DNA of 64,000 nt, from IMG/VR virus record IMGVR_UViG_3300036791_001056, positions 1-64,000 of that record; one strand, written 5' to 3'. Position 1 is the first letter of the stretch. The number at the start of each line of letters is the position of its first letter. Below, piece by piece: positions 54,577 to 61,770 of this stretch. The position numbers were made by a program, and so were the translations under genes. The DNA comes from a virus. Below the pieces are notes generated by a model, which saw only the letters and a program-made list of their open reading frames with translations, did no database searches and was not told the origin of the DNA.

Positions 54577-54701
54577 TCATCATCGGCTGGCTCATCGCGA
54601 TTCTCATCTTTGCCACGATCGTCCTGATAGTGCTGCGTTGGCTCGTCCAGTTCACCGTGCTGTGGTGCCGCTGGGTCAAGTACCTGTGGACCCGGCACTA
54701 G
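54573..54701 (+). CDS. Small membrane protein
   Basis: 42 residues, one long hydrophobic helix (IIIGWLIAILIFATIVLIVL) and a Trp-rich basic end. GTGA overlap with the gene before. Last gene of the rightward block. Confidence 0.5.
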   Translation: MIIIGWLIAILIFATIVLIVLRWLVQFTVLWCRWVKYLWTRH

Positions 54702-54712
54702 AGACACGAAGA

Positions 54713-54750
54713 GAGACCCTGCTCACGGATGGGTACGTGAGCAGGGTCTC
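54713..54750. terminator. Bidirectional terminator between convergent blocks
   Basis: Perfect 14-bp stem (GAGACCCTGCTCAC / GTGAGCAGGGTCTC), 10-nt loop, exactly between the rightward genes and the leftward lysin gene. Confidence 0.75.
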
Positions 54751-54766
54751 CTGTCTGCGTGATGAG

Positions 54767-55540
54767 TTAAGAGACTCCCATGAGCGCGGGCCACGTCTCT
54801 GGCCCGATGACGCCGTCATCAGTGACGCCCGCGCTCGCCTGCAGTGACCGCACGGCCGCTTCGGTTACCGGGCCGAAGTTCCCGTCGATGATGAGGTTCC
54901 GGCCACGCGCACAGCACAGGCCTTGTGCCGTCCGGACCAGCTGGCCGGTCGCACCGGGCTGAAGAGTGAGAAGAGCATTCATCAAGTTTACCTGCCAGTC
55001 AGGTTCTGAGCCGGATGGTGACGAGGGCTGCGTGTCCCAGAACGGCAGTGAGCTTACCGCAACGGACTCATCATACGCGCTGAACGCCACGTACTGAGTC
55101 ATCTCATCACCTAGGTGAATGTGCTGGATGCCCGTCCAGTCAGCTCCCCAGTAAAGATCATCGGGCACGTCATTCCCGAAGACTGATGCTTGACTGCCGT
55201 ACACGATCATCACGTACCCGGCCGTCTTCAAGCGCTGGTAAGCGTCTTGCACGTACGCGGCGTTTACGGCGGTCTCCACGTCCCACGCGACGAGGCAGCC
55301 CTTAGGGGCCTTGAGGCCCGTGAGCTGGCGGACAGCAGCACTCACGTCAGTGGCGGCGCTGGCCCGCGCCGGGTTACTGCGGACGAAGACCGGTAGCCGG
55401 TACCGCGCCCGCTGCGCGGTGATCTCAGCTGCTGACCAGATGTGCGGTGTGTCACCGCCGATGTAAAAGCACACGCCGTCGGTGGCCGGATGATCAGTCA
55501 CCGGGAACGCTGAGTCCCAGAACGTGAGCGTTGCTCCCAT
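54767..55540 (-). CDS. Lysin-like protein: DUF1906-type TIM barrel plus peptidoglycan-binding domain
   Basis: 257 residues. The N-terminal 185 look like the DUF1906/GH25-related barrel (FWDSAFPVTDHP ... VAWDVETAVNAAYV ... LYWGADWTGI). The C-terminal 65 are a PG_binding_1 domain (GNFGPVTEAAVRSLQASAGVTDDGVIGPETW). It probably degrades or binds host cell wall at lysis or entry. No signal peptide, so a holin would be needed. Confidence 0.75.
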   Translation of the reverse strand: MGATLTFWDSAFPVTDHPATDGVCFYIGGDTPHIWSAAEITAQRARYRLPVFVRSNPARASAATDVSAAVRQLTGLKAPKGCLVAWDVETAVNAAYVQDAYQRLKTAGYVMIVYGSQASVFGNDVPDDLYWGADWTGIQHIHLGDEMTQYVAFSAYDESVAVSSLPFWDTQPSSPSGSEPDWQVNLMNALLTLQPGATGQLVRTAQGLCCARGRNLIIDGNFGPVTEAAVRSLQASAGVTDDGVIGPETWPALMGVS

Positions 55541-56499
55541 TACACTCCCATCTTCAGTGCGCGATTGATCCCATCATCCAGGGTGACGACCGGCTCGAAG
55601 AACTGGCGCATCTGCGTAACGTCAGCCACGCGATGCATGACGCCCAGTGGCTGAGCGCGCTGCACTTGGATAACCGGCTCATAACCAGCGGCGGCGCACA
55701 TGCGCTGCGCCAGCGCTAGCATCGTTACCGGCTCACCCCAGCCGAGATTCACCGGGCCGTCGAGGTCCTTCTTGATCATGAGCAAGATGGCTCGGCAGAT
55801 GTCATCCACGTGAATCCAGTCTCGGACCTGCCGCTCAGAGCCCCAGATGACGAATGGGTCCTGGTGCTGGCGCGCCCGCGCTGCGAATGCCGGAAACGGG
55901 TAGCAGTCATCTTGGTCCTCGCCGTAGCCCGAGAACGGGCGCACGATGCTGACCTTCAGCCCATCAGCGCGCGCCAGCGCGGCGAGCTTCTCACCCGTCA
56001 GCTTGCACCAGCCGTACAGCGAGTCGGGCTGCCACAAGAGTGCACGATCTGCATCAGCCTCACGCAGTGACGTGGGCTGCCACGCGTCTTCCGCTACCGG
56101 TGCTGCGCTTACTGCAGTGCGCGACTCAATGAACTCAGTTCCGGCTGACTGCATTACCAGTAGCTGATCTGCTGACCGTTGCAGCGCCACCGGGTACACC
56201 GCTGATGATGAGAGGTACACGATCCGGTCTGGCCGCGTTCGCCGCGCCCAGCGGAACATGGCAGCGTCCAGCTCCAAGTTCACGGCCTGCGCGAGTGGAT
56301 CACCGTCAATGACCTCACGACCACCTACTACGGCCGCAGCGTGCACGACAACGTCATACTTGGTGCTGCTGCGGAAGTAGTCCAGGGCGTTGCGGCCCGT
56401 CTTAACGTCGATGCCGTAGACCTTGCAGCCCGCGGCCTGCAGCGCGGCGCCTACGTGCCTGCCGATGAATCCTGCGCTGCCGGTGACCAGCGCCTTCAC
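55540..56499 (-). CDS. NAD-dependent sugar epimerase/dehydratase (extended SDR)
   Basis: 319 residues. Rossmann motif VTGSAGFIGRHVG at the start, SSSAVYP and the catalytic YGWCK (YxxxK). The frame is open from 56571, but GTG 56499 overlaps the upstream stop and begins the domain. It is the last of a leftward set with two methyltransferases, an oxygenase and a glycosyltransferase, so a nucleotide-sugar substrate is likely. Confidence 0.75.
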   Translation of the reverse strand: MKALVTGSAGFIGRHVGAALQAAGCKVYGIDVKTGRNALDYFRSSTKYDVVVHAAAVVGGREVIDGDPLAQAVNLELDAAMFRWARRTRPDRIVYLSSSAVYPVALQRSADQLLVMQSAGTEFIESRTAVSAAPVAEDAWQPTSLREADADRALLWQPDSLYGWCKLTGEKLAALARADGLKVSIVRPFSGYGEDQDDCYPFPAFAARARQHQDPFVIWGSERQVRDWIHVDDICRAILLMIKKDLDGPVNLGWGEPVTMLALAQRMCAAAGYEPVIQVQRAQPLGVMHRVADVTQMRQFFEPVVTLDDGINRALKMGV

Positions 56500-57056
56500 T
56501 TGCACCCCCAGATCTGGTAGCTCGCTGGCGCCCAGCCCGAGCCGGGCCGCGAGAGGTAGTGAGCGCAGCACATGTACTCGGGCTGCCAGCCCGCTGCGGT
56601 GAGCATGGCGTGTACGCCGTCAGTGTCCCAGCCCCAGTAGTGCTGATCGTTGCTGTCCGTCACCTCGCCGATGGGCGTGGACAGCGCGAGCGTGTCAGCC
56701 CGCAGCCGGATCTGCCTCAGCACCTCATCCGGGTCATCCAGGTGTTCGATTGTCTCTGAGCAGATGAACAGTCCCACGTGCGGGATCTGCTGGATGGTCT
56801 CTTCGATCGGCCCGCAGATCTCATACCCCGGTGCGAAGTCACCGAGAATCAGCTGCTGAGGCGCCAGTGCCCGACCGATCGCCGCGTCGCCGCACGACAG
56901 GTCAGCGATCACATCAGGAATGCCCAGCTCGCGGATCAGCGCGATCGTCTGCGCGACGCGCAGCCGGTGATCGGGCCAGAAGGCGTGAGCGTGCGGCTCA
57001 GCGCAGATCTCTCTCAGCCGGTCCCAGGTGTGCGCTGGGCGCAGCCGGATCCTCAT
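56496..57056 (-). CDS. SAM-dependent methyltransferase
   Basis: 186 residues, class I fold: VIADLSCGDAAIGRAL (motif I), ICSETIEHLDDPDEVLRQIR (post-I) and TPIGEVTDSNDQHYWGW. Substrate unknown, perhaps a sugar or peptide. ATGA overlap with the gene before. Confidence 0.7.
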   Translation of the reverse strand: MRIRLRPAHTWDRLREICAEPHAHAFWPDHRLRVAQTIALIRELGIPDVIADLSCGDAAIGRALAPQQLILGDFAPGYEICGPIEETIQQIPHVGLFICSETIEHLDDPDEVLRQIRLRADTLALSTPIGEVTDSNDQHYWGWDTDGVHAMLTAAGWQPEYMCCAHYLSRPGSGWAPASYQIWGCK

Positions 57057-57652
57057 TTGACTGCTACGATCGCCTGAAAGCACTGCAGGCGCGTCTCACC
57101 GCTGAAGATATTCGTGCCGCCGCTGCACTCGGTCTGGTAAATGGGTCGCCAGCCTCCGCGTTCAATAACGTTGCGATAGCCCGTCAGGTCCCACGCCCAC
57201 GTGTGAATGGGATTGTGCCACTCACCCGTCTCACGCGAGGGTGATGAGACGATGATGGTTCTGCCGGCAGGAATCCGCTGCAGAAACCTTACTGGGTCCG
57301 CCAAGTGCTCCAGCACCTCACTAGCGATGACCACATCACCGTACTCGAGCTCATCTGTGATGATATCACACTGCCTGACGTCCAGTCCCTGAGCTTGAGC
57401 GTGCTGGACATCACCAGTGCCGAGCTCATACCCCCAAGCGCGCTGGCTCATGGCCAAGATCTTCAGCAGTGCGCCGTCACCACAGCCCACATCAGTGACT
57501 CGCAGGCTCTCATCAGCGCTGAGTCCCATGACCAGATTCACGAGGTTCGTGACCATCTGCGCGCGCTGCTTAAACCCAGGCTGGTTCTCGAGATCCATCC
57601 ATGGGCGGCTGGCGCTGATTACATCCAGCCCCTCGAGGGGGCCCCACTCCAC
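57053..57652 (-). CDS. SAM-dependent methyltransferase (UbiE/COQ5-like)
   Basis: 199 residues. VTDVGCGDGALLKIL, a CDIITDELEYGDVVIASEVLEHLADP block and IIVSSPSRETGEWHNPIH. It is clearly related in layout to the next methyltransferase. GTG start directly after the upstream stop. Confidence 0.7.
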   Translation of the reverse strand: MEWGPLEGLDVISASRPWMDLENQPGFKQRAQMVTNLVNLVMGLSADESLRVTDVGCGDGALLKILAMSQRAWGYELGTGDVQHAQAQGLDVRQCDIITDELEYGDVVIASEVLEHLADPVRFLQRIPAGRTIIVSSPSRETGEWHNPIHTWAWDLTGYRNVIERGGWRPIYQTECSGGTNIFSGETRLQCFQAIVAVK

Positions 57653-58276
57653 TTACACACCATCCCTCAGCCGGATGATGACCAGCGCGTGCCGTGATCC
57701 TCCGGGAGCCAGCGCGGTAAAGCCGTGCCAGAACTGCTCATCACGGAAGATCAGCACGCTGCCGGCGGGCAGCTCCTCGCGGAGCACCTCCTCTTGCTCA
57801 CCCGTCCGCAAGAAGCTCGCGCCTCCACCCGGCGTCCTGAACAGCGTCCAGATCGCGACGACGTCACCGAACTGATCTTGATGAGGACCCACCTCTACCT
57901 GATCGTCATACCGGAAGTACGTTAGTGCGATCTTCCCGGAGCTGTGGCGCAGCTCCGGCGGGATCAAGTCCAGGAATGCTGTAACCGCGAGCCCGAGCCC
58001 CTCACGCACGATGAAGACGCGCGGGTCATCCGCTGAGCCAAACAGTGAGTCGGCCTCAAACACCCAGCACTGGCCGTCCGCGCCGATCTCATACCGCACG
58101 ACGTCGCGGGCGAACATCTTGCCCCGGGTGCCGATCTCGGTTCCTTGATGCATCAGGTGACTGTTGAACGCCTCTACGACGTGCTCTTCGCGCGGCATGC
58201 TCACGCCATCTGTGGTCAGCACCGCCCAGCCTTGATCAGTCAGCTCGGTGTGAACGCGCGAGAGCACATCGCTCAC
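57653..58276 (-). CDS. 2-oxoglutarate/Fe(II) dioxygenase
   Basis: 207 residues. Iron ligands GPHQDQF (HxD) and FWHGFTAL, with the 2OG arginine in GGSRHALVI. A prolyl- or sugar/base-hydroxylase-like role is possible. 4-nt overlap with the glycosyltransferase gene. Confidence 0.7.
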   Translation of the reverse strand: MSDVLSRVHTELTDQGWAVLTTDGVSMPREEHVVEAFNSHLMHQGTEIGTRGKMFARDVVRYEIGADGQCWVFEADSLFGSADDPRVFIVREGLGLAVTAFLDLIPPELRHSSGKIALTYFRYDDQVEVGPHQDQFGDVVAIWTLFRTPGGGASFLRTGEQEEVLREELPAGSVLIFRDEQFWHGFTALAPGGSRHALVIIRLRDGV

Positions 58277-58941
58277 AGCAGTCTCCTGATGACATCAGCG
58301 TCCATCGCTACTTGCTGATGGAACGCGGCGCCGTCAAAGCCGGGGACCATGCCCTCGGCGCCGAGCATCTTCCGGCCCTCAGCGTACGTCTGGTCATCGT
58401 GGTTCCCCGTCACATCAGCCCGGTCGTGCATGATCTCAATGTCCACCGGGTCGTGCCGGCCTAGCGCCTCACCCACGCGCTGCCAGTACGTGTCCATGTG
58501 ACTGGACGGTGACGCACACCCCGTCGCGTCTGACCACGCCTTAGGCCACGCAGGAGCGATGTTCGCGTGGTGAACGTGATTAGCGTGCGGCCAGATCACC
58601 GCTGGCCGGTGCTCTCGGATGACGCGGTCCCAGCCCGGCGTGAGCATGCGCATGTCATCATTGAACCACATGAGCCACTCACCCGTGGCCTGCTTAGCCA
58701 GCGCGTTCAGGTACAGGTGCAGGTTGTTGTACCCGTAGCGCTCAGGCGCTACCCACAAGTGCGCACTCGCTGGCCAGAACGGGCTCGTGCTCACCGTGCT
58801 CATCTCAACATCATCAGGATCTGCCGCTACGATGAGCTCAAGCTCATCACGATCAGTGACAGAATCATAGAGCGTGCGAATCGCGGTCAGCAGGCTGACT
58901 CTCCGGCCTCGTGACGCCAAGAGCACACTGATGGAAGTCAC
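58273..58941 (-). CDS. GT-A glycosyltransferase-like protein
   Basis: 222 residues. SISVLLASRGR at the start and EWLMWFNDDMRMLTPGWD with the metal-binding D-D, as in family-2 enzymes. First of the leftward block after a small gap. Confidence 0.65.
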   Translation of the reverse strand: MTSISVLLASRGRRVSLLTAIRTLYDSVTDRDELELIVAADPDDVEMSTVSTSPFWPASAHLWVAPERYGYNNLHLYLNALAKQATGEWLMWFNDDMRMLTPGWDRVIREHRPAVIWPHANHVHHANIAPAWPKAWSDATGCASPSSHMDTYWQRVGEALGRHDPVDIEIMHDRADVTGNHDDQTYAEGRKMLGAEGMVPGFDGAAFHQQVAMDADVIRRLL

Positions 58942-59016
58942 GCTGCGGTCCCATCTTCTCCATCGTTATACATCTTCTGTGACCTGACACGATTTTATCA
59001 TGTGAACGCGGCTTAC

Positions 59017-59448
59017 TTACTTGGGTGGGCAGCTCTCCAGCTCTTGCTCAGCGGGAGGTGGAGGCGGGGTCGGCTGCTGCTTTCGCAGCAGTGATCGCGC
59101 AGCGCGCCTCATCACGCCACCGAGCGTGACGCCGAACGTCCCGTGGACCTGCGCTGATATGACGAGGAAGCCTCGCCACAAGATGATGCCGCCGACCATC
59201 CACAGCGCTGTGATGCTGATCCACTCCAGCAGCATCAGCTGGCTCTTCCCCAGCCCGAAATCAGTTTCCAGAATGGATCCCAGCAGCGCCAGTGCGATCG
59301 CTATCTCAAGCGTGACGATGTTGATTCCCCAGAATGACCGCCACCACGGCCACAACCATCCGATAAACGTTATGAACACGATGCTGGCCCAGAACGCGAC
59401 GTTCATCCCCCACTCGGCGAGATCGAGCAGGTACTGCGGTATCGTCAT
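59017..59448 (-). CDS. Multi-pass membrane protein
   Basis: 143 residues with three hydrophobic helices (AFWASIVFITFIGWLWPWW, TLEIAIALALLGSIL, WISITALWMVGGIILW) and a proline-rich cytoplasmic tail. It could be a holin or phage-host membrane protein next to the tail genes. Confidence 0.55.
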   Translation of the reverse strand: MTIPQYLLDLAEWGMNVAFWASIVFITFIGWLWPWWRSFWGINIVTLEIAIALALLGSILETDFGLGKSQLMLLEWISITALWMVGGIILWRGFLVISAQVHGTFGVTLGGVMRRAARSLLRKQQPTPPPPPAEQELESCPPK

Positions 59449-59648
59449 GTTTTCCTGCTGCTCTCAATCAGCTGAATAATCGCGTCAGCCACGTGATTTT
59501 TCTGGTGAAGCTTCCGGATGGCAGGTGCCAAGACTGAGCGTTCCCAGTCAAGCTTCTGCTCTTGGCTCGTCAGGTCGGCCGCCGCCTGGCGGGCGGACTG
59601 CGCGGTGACCACTCTCGCCTGAGCGATTTCCCCGGTTGGTTCGGGCAT
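59445..59648 (-). CDS. Small helical protein
   Basis: 67 residues, helical (ARVVTAQSARQAAADLTSQEQKL-like). Met at 59648 sits 6 nt from GGAGG; the longer frame to 59672 is less likely. It overlaps the upstream gene by about 100 nt in another frame. Confidence 0.5.
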   Translation of the reverse strand: MPEPTGEIAQARVVTAQSARQAAADLTSQEQKLDWERSVLAPAIRKLHQKNHVADAIIQLIESSRKT

Positions 59649-59970
59649 GCAGCGCCTCCGGAAGAGCTTCATGGCCTGCCTGAGTCCTGACTGCGTTCAT
59701 GACGCTGGTGACCATCTGCAGCGCCTCTGTGGTAGACTCTCCGCGCTGGCTGGCGATTCGCAGCGCATCGCGAGTCTTCTCGTGCGCGTCCCGCTCTTGC
59801 ATGTACAGCGACTTCCACTCGCTGCACTCTTCTTGCGTGCGGTCTAGCTCTCGAGATGACACGATCCAGCCCTTGAGCCACACGATGATCCAGAGCCCGG
59901 CGACGCCACCGTTTGTGAGCAGTGGCACGTACTGCGCCAGGTCTGACCACTGGATTCCTGAGGTACTCAT
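59548..59970 (-). CDS. Membrane-anchored coiled-coil protein
   Basis: 140 residues. One hydrophobic helix (GGVAGLWIIVWLKGWIV) then a long coiled coil (ERDAHEKTRDALRIASQRG). The last 40 residues are low complexity and overlap the next gene, so the true end may be earlier by a shift. Confidence 0.5.
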   Translation of the reverse strand: MSTSGIQWSDLAQYVPLLTNGGVAGLWIIVWLKGWIVSSRELDRTQEECSEWKSLYMQERDAHEKTRDALRIASQRGESTTEALQMVTSVMNAVRTQAGHEALPEALHARTNRGNRSGESGHRAVRPPGGGRPDEPRAEA

Positions 59971-59973
59971 CGA

Positions 59974-61770
59974 CTATTCGCAGAGCCATACGACGCCGAA
60001 GTTACTCTGGTGACCGGCTGTGACGTTGGTACTGAATGTGGCGCCTCCGTCTTGCTGCTGGTACTGGGGCATTACCGAGTCCCCGGCGCGCAGGTAATAG
60101 ATGCCGATTGCGTCAGCGCCGGGCCCCGTCGGGACGGTGTTGGTGCTGATGTGCTGGTACGTGTCAGGCAGCGACGCACCCGGCGGGCTAGCCAGCACGC
60201 CTGCCATCAGTGACGCCGTAGCTGACGCGGTAGCTTGGATAAAGCCTCCCTGCACGAGGTACCAGCCACTGACCGGAGCCGAGTACTTATTACTGGCACC
60301 GCTGGTCCAGCCGCCGTAATTGTCACCTGCGGAGGCGTGGACGATTCCTCCCAAGGTGTCCATGGTAATTGTGTGCCACGCGTTCTGCGATAGTCCCGTT
60401 TGCGCGGTGTTCTGCCACGCGAGCATGTATGGCCGCTGGAGAAAGAAGCTGAGGTCGCCCGTCAAGTGAGTCTGGAACTGCGCGGTGAGATTGGTGCTGG
60501 ACGTCGTCAAGTTGCTGCCCGGCGTGCCAGCCTGCCACCGGAATCCCACATCGGGTGCGGGCCACGCTACCGAGCCGTTTGATCCCGCCAGCGTGCTCAG
60601 CCACACGCCGAGCAGCCGGCTCGGCTGGGTGTTGCTGAGCGCATCAGTACTGCTGGCGTTGGTGAACAGCTGAACGGTGTCGCCTTGCTGCAGGTCCAAG
60701 AGCCGCGTTACCTGCGCTGAGTGATTGGTGGAGACGGCACCAGTGGCGTATCCCGGCCCCCACCAGACAGTACCTCCGTTAACGCGGATTCCCGCCAGCA
60801 GTGATCCCGTGGAGGCGGCCGTGTACCACGTCATGCCGTGAACGAGGTACACACCCGTCACGGGAACGGTGTATGTGTTCGAGCCGGCGCTCCACGCTCC
60901 CCACGAGTCGATCTGCGCGGTAGTCAGCGGCACTAGCGTGTTCGTGTTCGCCGTGATGGCTGTGCTTAGTGTGGTTCCCACGCGGAACACGGGTGGATTG
61001 TACAGGAACTTCAGCGGGTTGCCGAGAGCAGCGCCGCTGAGCAGTGAGCTCGTCACAGCACTGCTCGGTGTCCAGGCCGTCGGTGTGGGCGGGCTGCCGG
61101 TGCCTGTTGTGGCGCCGCCGGTGCTAACGCAGACCCACGTACCGTAGAATCGCGTCTGCTGCCCACTCCAGTCCAGTGACGTAGGACCGACCGTTGTGAA
61201 TGAGAATGAGCTGGATGACGCGTCTGCGCAGAATCCCTCGAGGCTGGTGAACTGGCCACTGCTCGCGCTCACCAGATCGAGGACATACGGCCCGTTGTTG
61301 TGCGCTGTCGACGATAGCTGGTAGCCGCCGGGTACGACAGTCCCATTCTCATTCAGTGCTGCGCCAGATACCCCGGCGTTGGTTGTCGATGAGAAGTTTG
61401 GCGATCCCCAGATGAGATGATAGCCACCGTTCTGGCCAGCGGCTCCTGCTGATCCGGGAACTGCCGGGTTGTACCGGCCGCTGGAGTTCTGCCACTGCGT
61501 ATCACCGCCCCCGCCGAACAGTGACGCTGAGTCAAAGAAGTTCAGCCACGCGAACCCGGCACCCGTCGTTGATGTGAACACGCCTGTTGGTGAGCTGGCC
61601 TGGCCACTGGCCGCTGACTGCAGTGCCTCAAACAGCAGCTGCCTGTTGGCCGTGTACAAAATGCCGTTAGGCGTGAAGTTGTTGCCCGGCGTGAACGTGT
61701 ACAGCGTGGTATTCAGGTACTTCGCGGTGACGTTCCCGTCTGTTGTGAACGTTACCGGGTTGACAGGCAT
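59974..61770 (-). CDS. Tail/receptor-binding protein with C1q-like jelly-roll repeats
   Basis: 598 residues, Ser/Thr/Gly-rich. Two C1q/TNF-like beta domains: about 265-385 (ANTNTLVPLTTAQIDSWGAW ... VPVTGVYLVHGMTWY ... LDLQQGDTVQLF) and about 455-598 (GWTSGASNKYSAPVSGWYLVQGGF ... LRAGDSVMPQY). Such folds make trimeric tips that bind host surfaces. It starts one base into the stop of the gene before it. Confidence 0.65.
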   Translation of the reverse strand: MPVNPVTFTTDGNVTAKYLNTTLYTFTPGNNFTPNGILYTANRQLLFEALQSAASGQASSPTGVFTSTTGAGFAWLNFFDSASLFGGGGDTQWQNSSGRYNPAVPGSAGAAGQNGGYHLIWGSPNFSSTTNAGVSGAALNENGTVVPGGYQLSSTAHNNGPYVLDLVSASSGQFTSLEGFCADASSSSFSFTTVGPTSLDWSGQQTRFYGTWVCVSTGGATTGTGSPPTPTAWTPSSAVTSSLLSGAALGNPLKFLYNPPVFRVGTTLSTAITANTNTLVPLTTAQIDSWGAWSAGSNTYTVPVTGVYLVHGMTWYTAASTGSLLAGIRVNGGTVWWGPGYATGAVSTNHSAQVTRLLDLQQGDTVQLFTNASSTDALSNTQPSRLLGVWLSTLAGSNGSVAWPAPDVGFRWQAGTPGSNLTTSSTNLTAQFQTHLTGDLSFFLQRPYMLAWQNTAQTGLSQNAWHTITMDTLGGIVHASAGDNYGGWTSGASNKYSAPVSGWYLVQGGFIQATASATASLMAGVLASPPGASLPDTYQHISTNTVPTGPGADAIGIYYLRAGDSVMPQYQQQDGGATFSTNVTAGHQSNFGVVWLCE

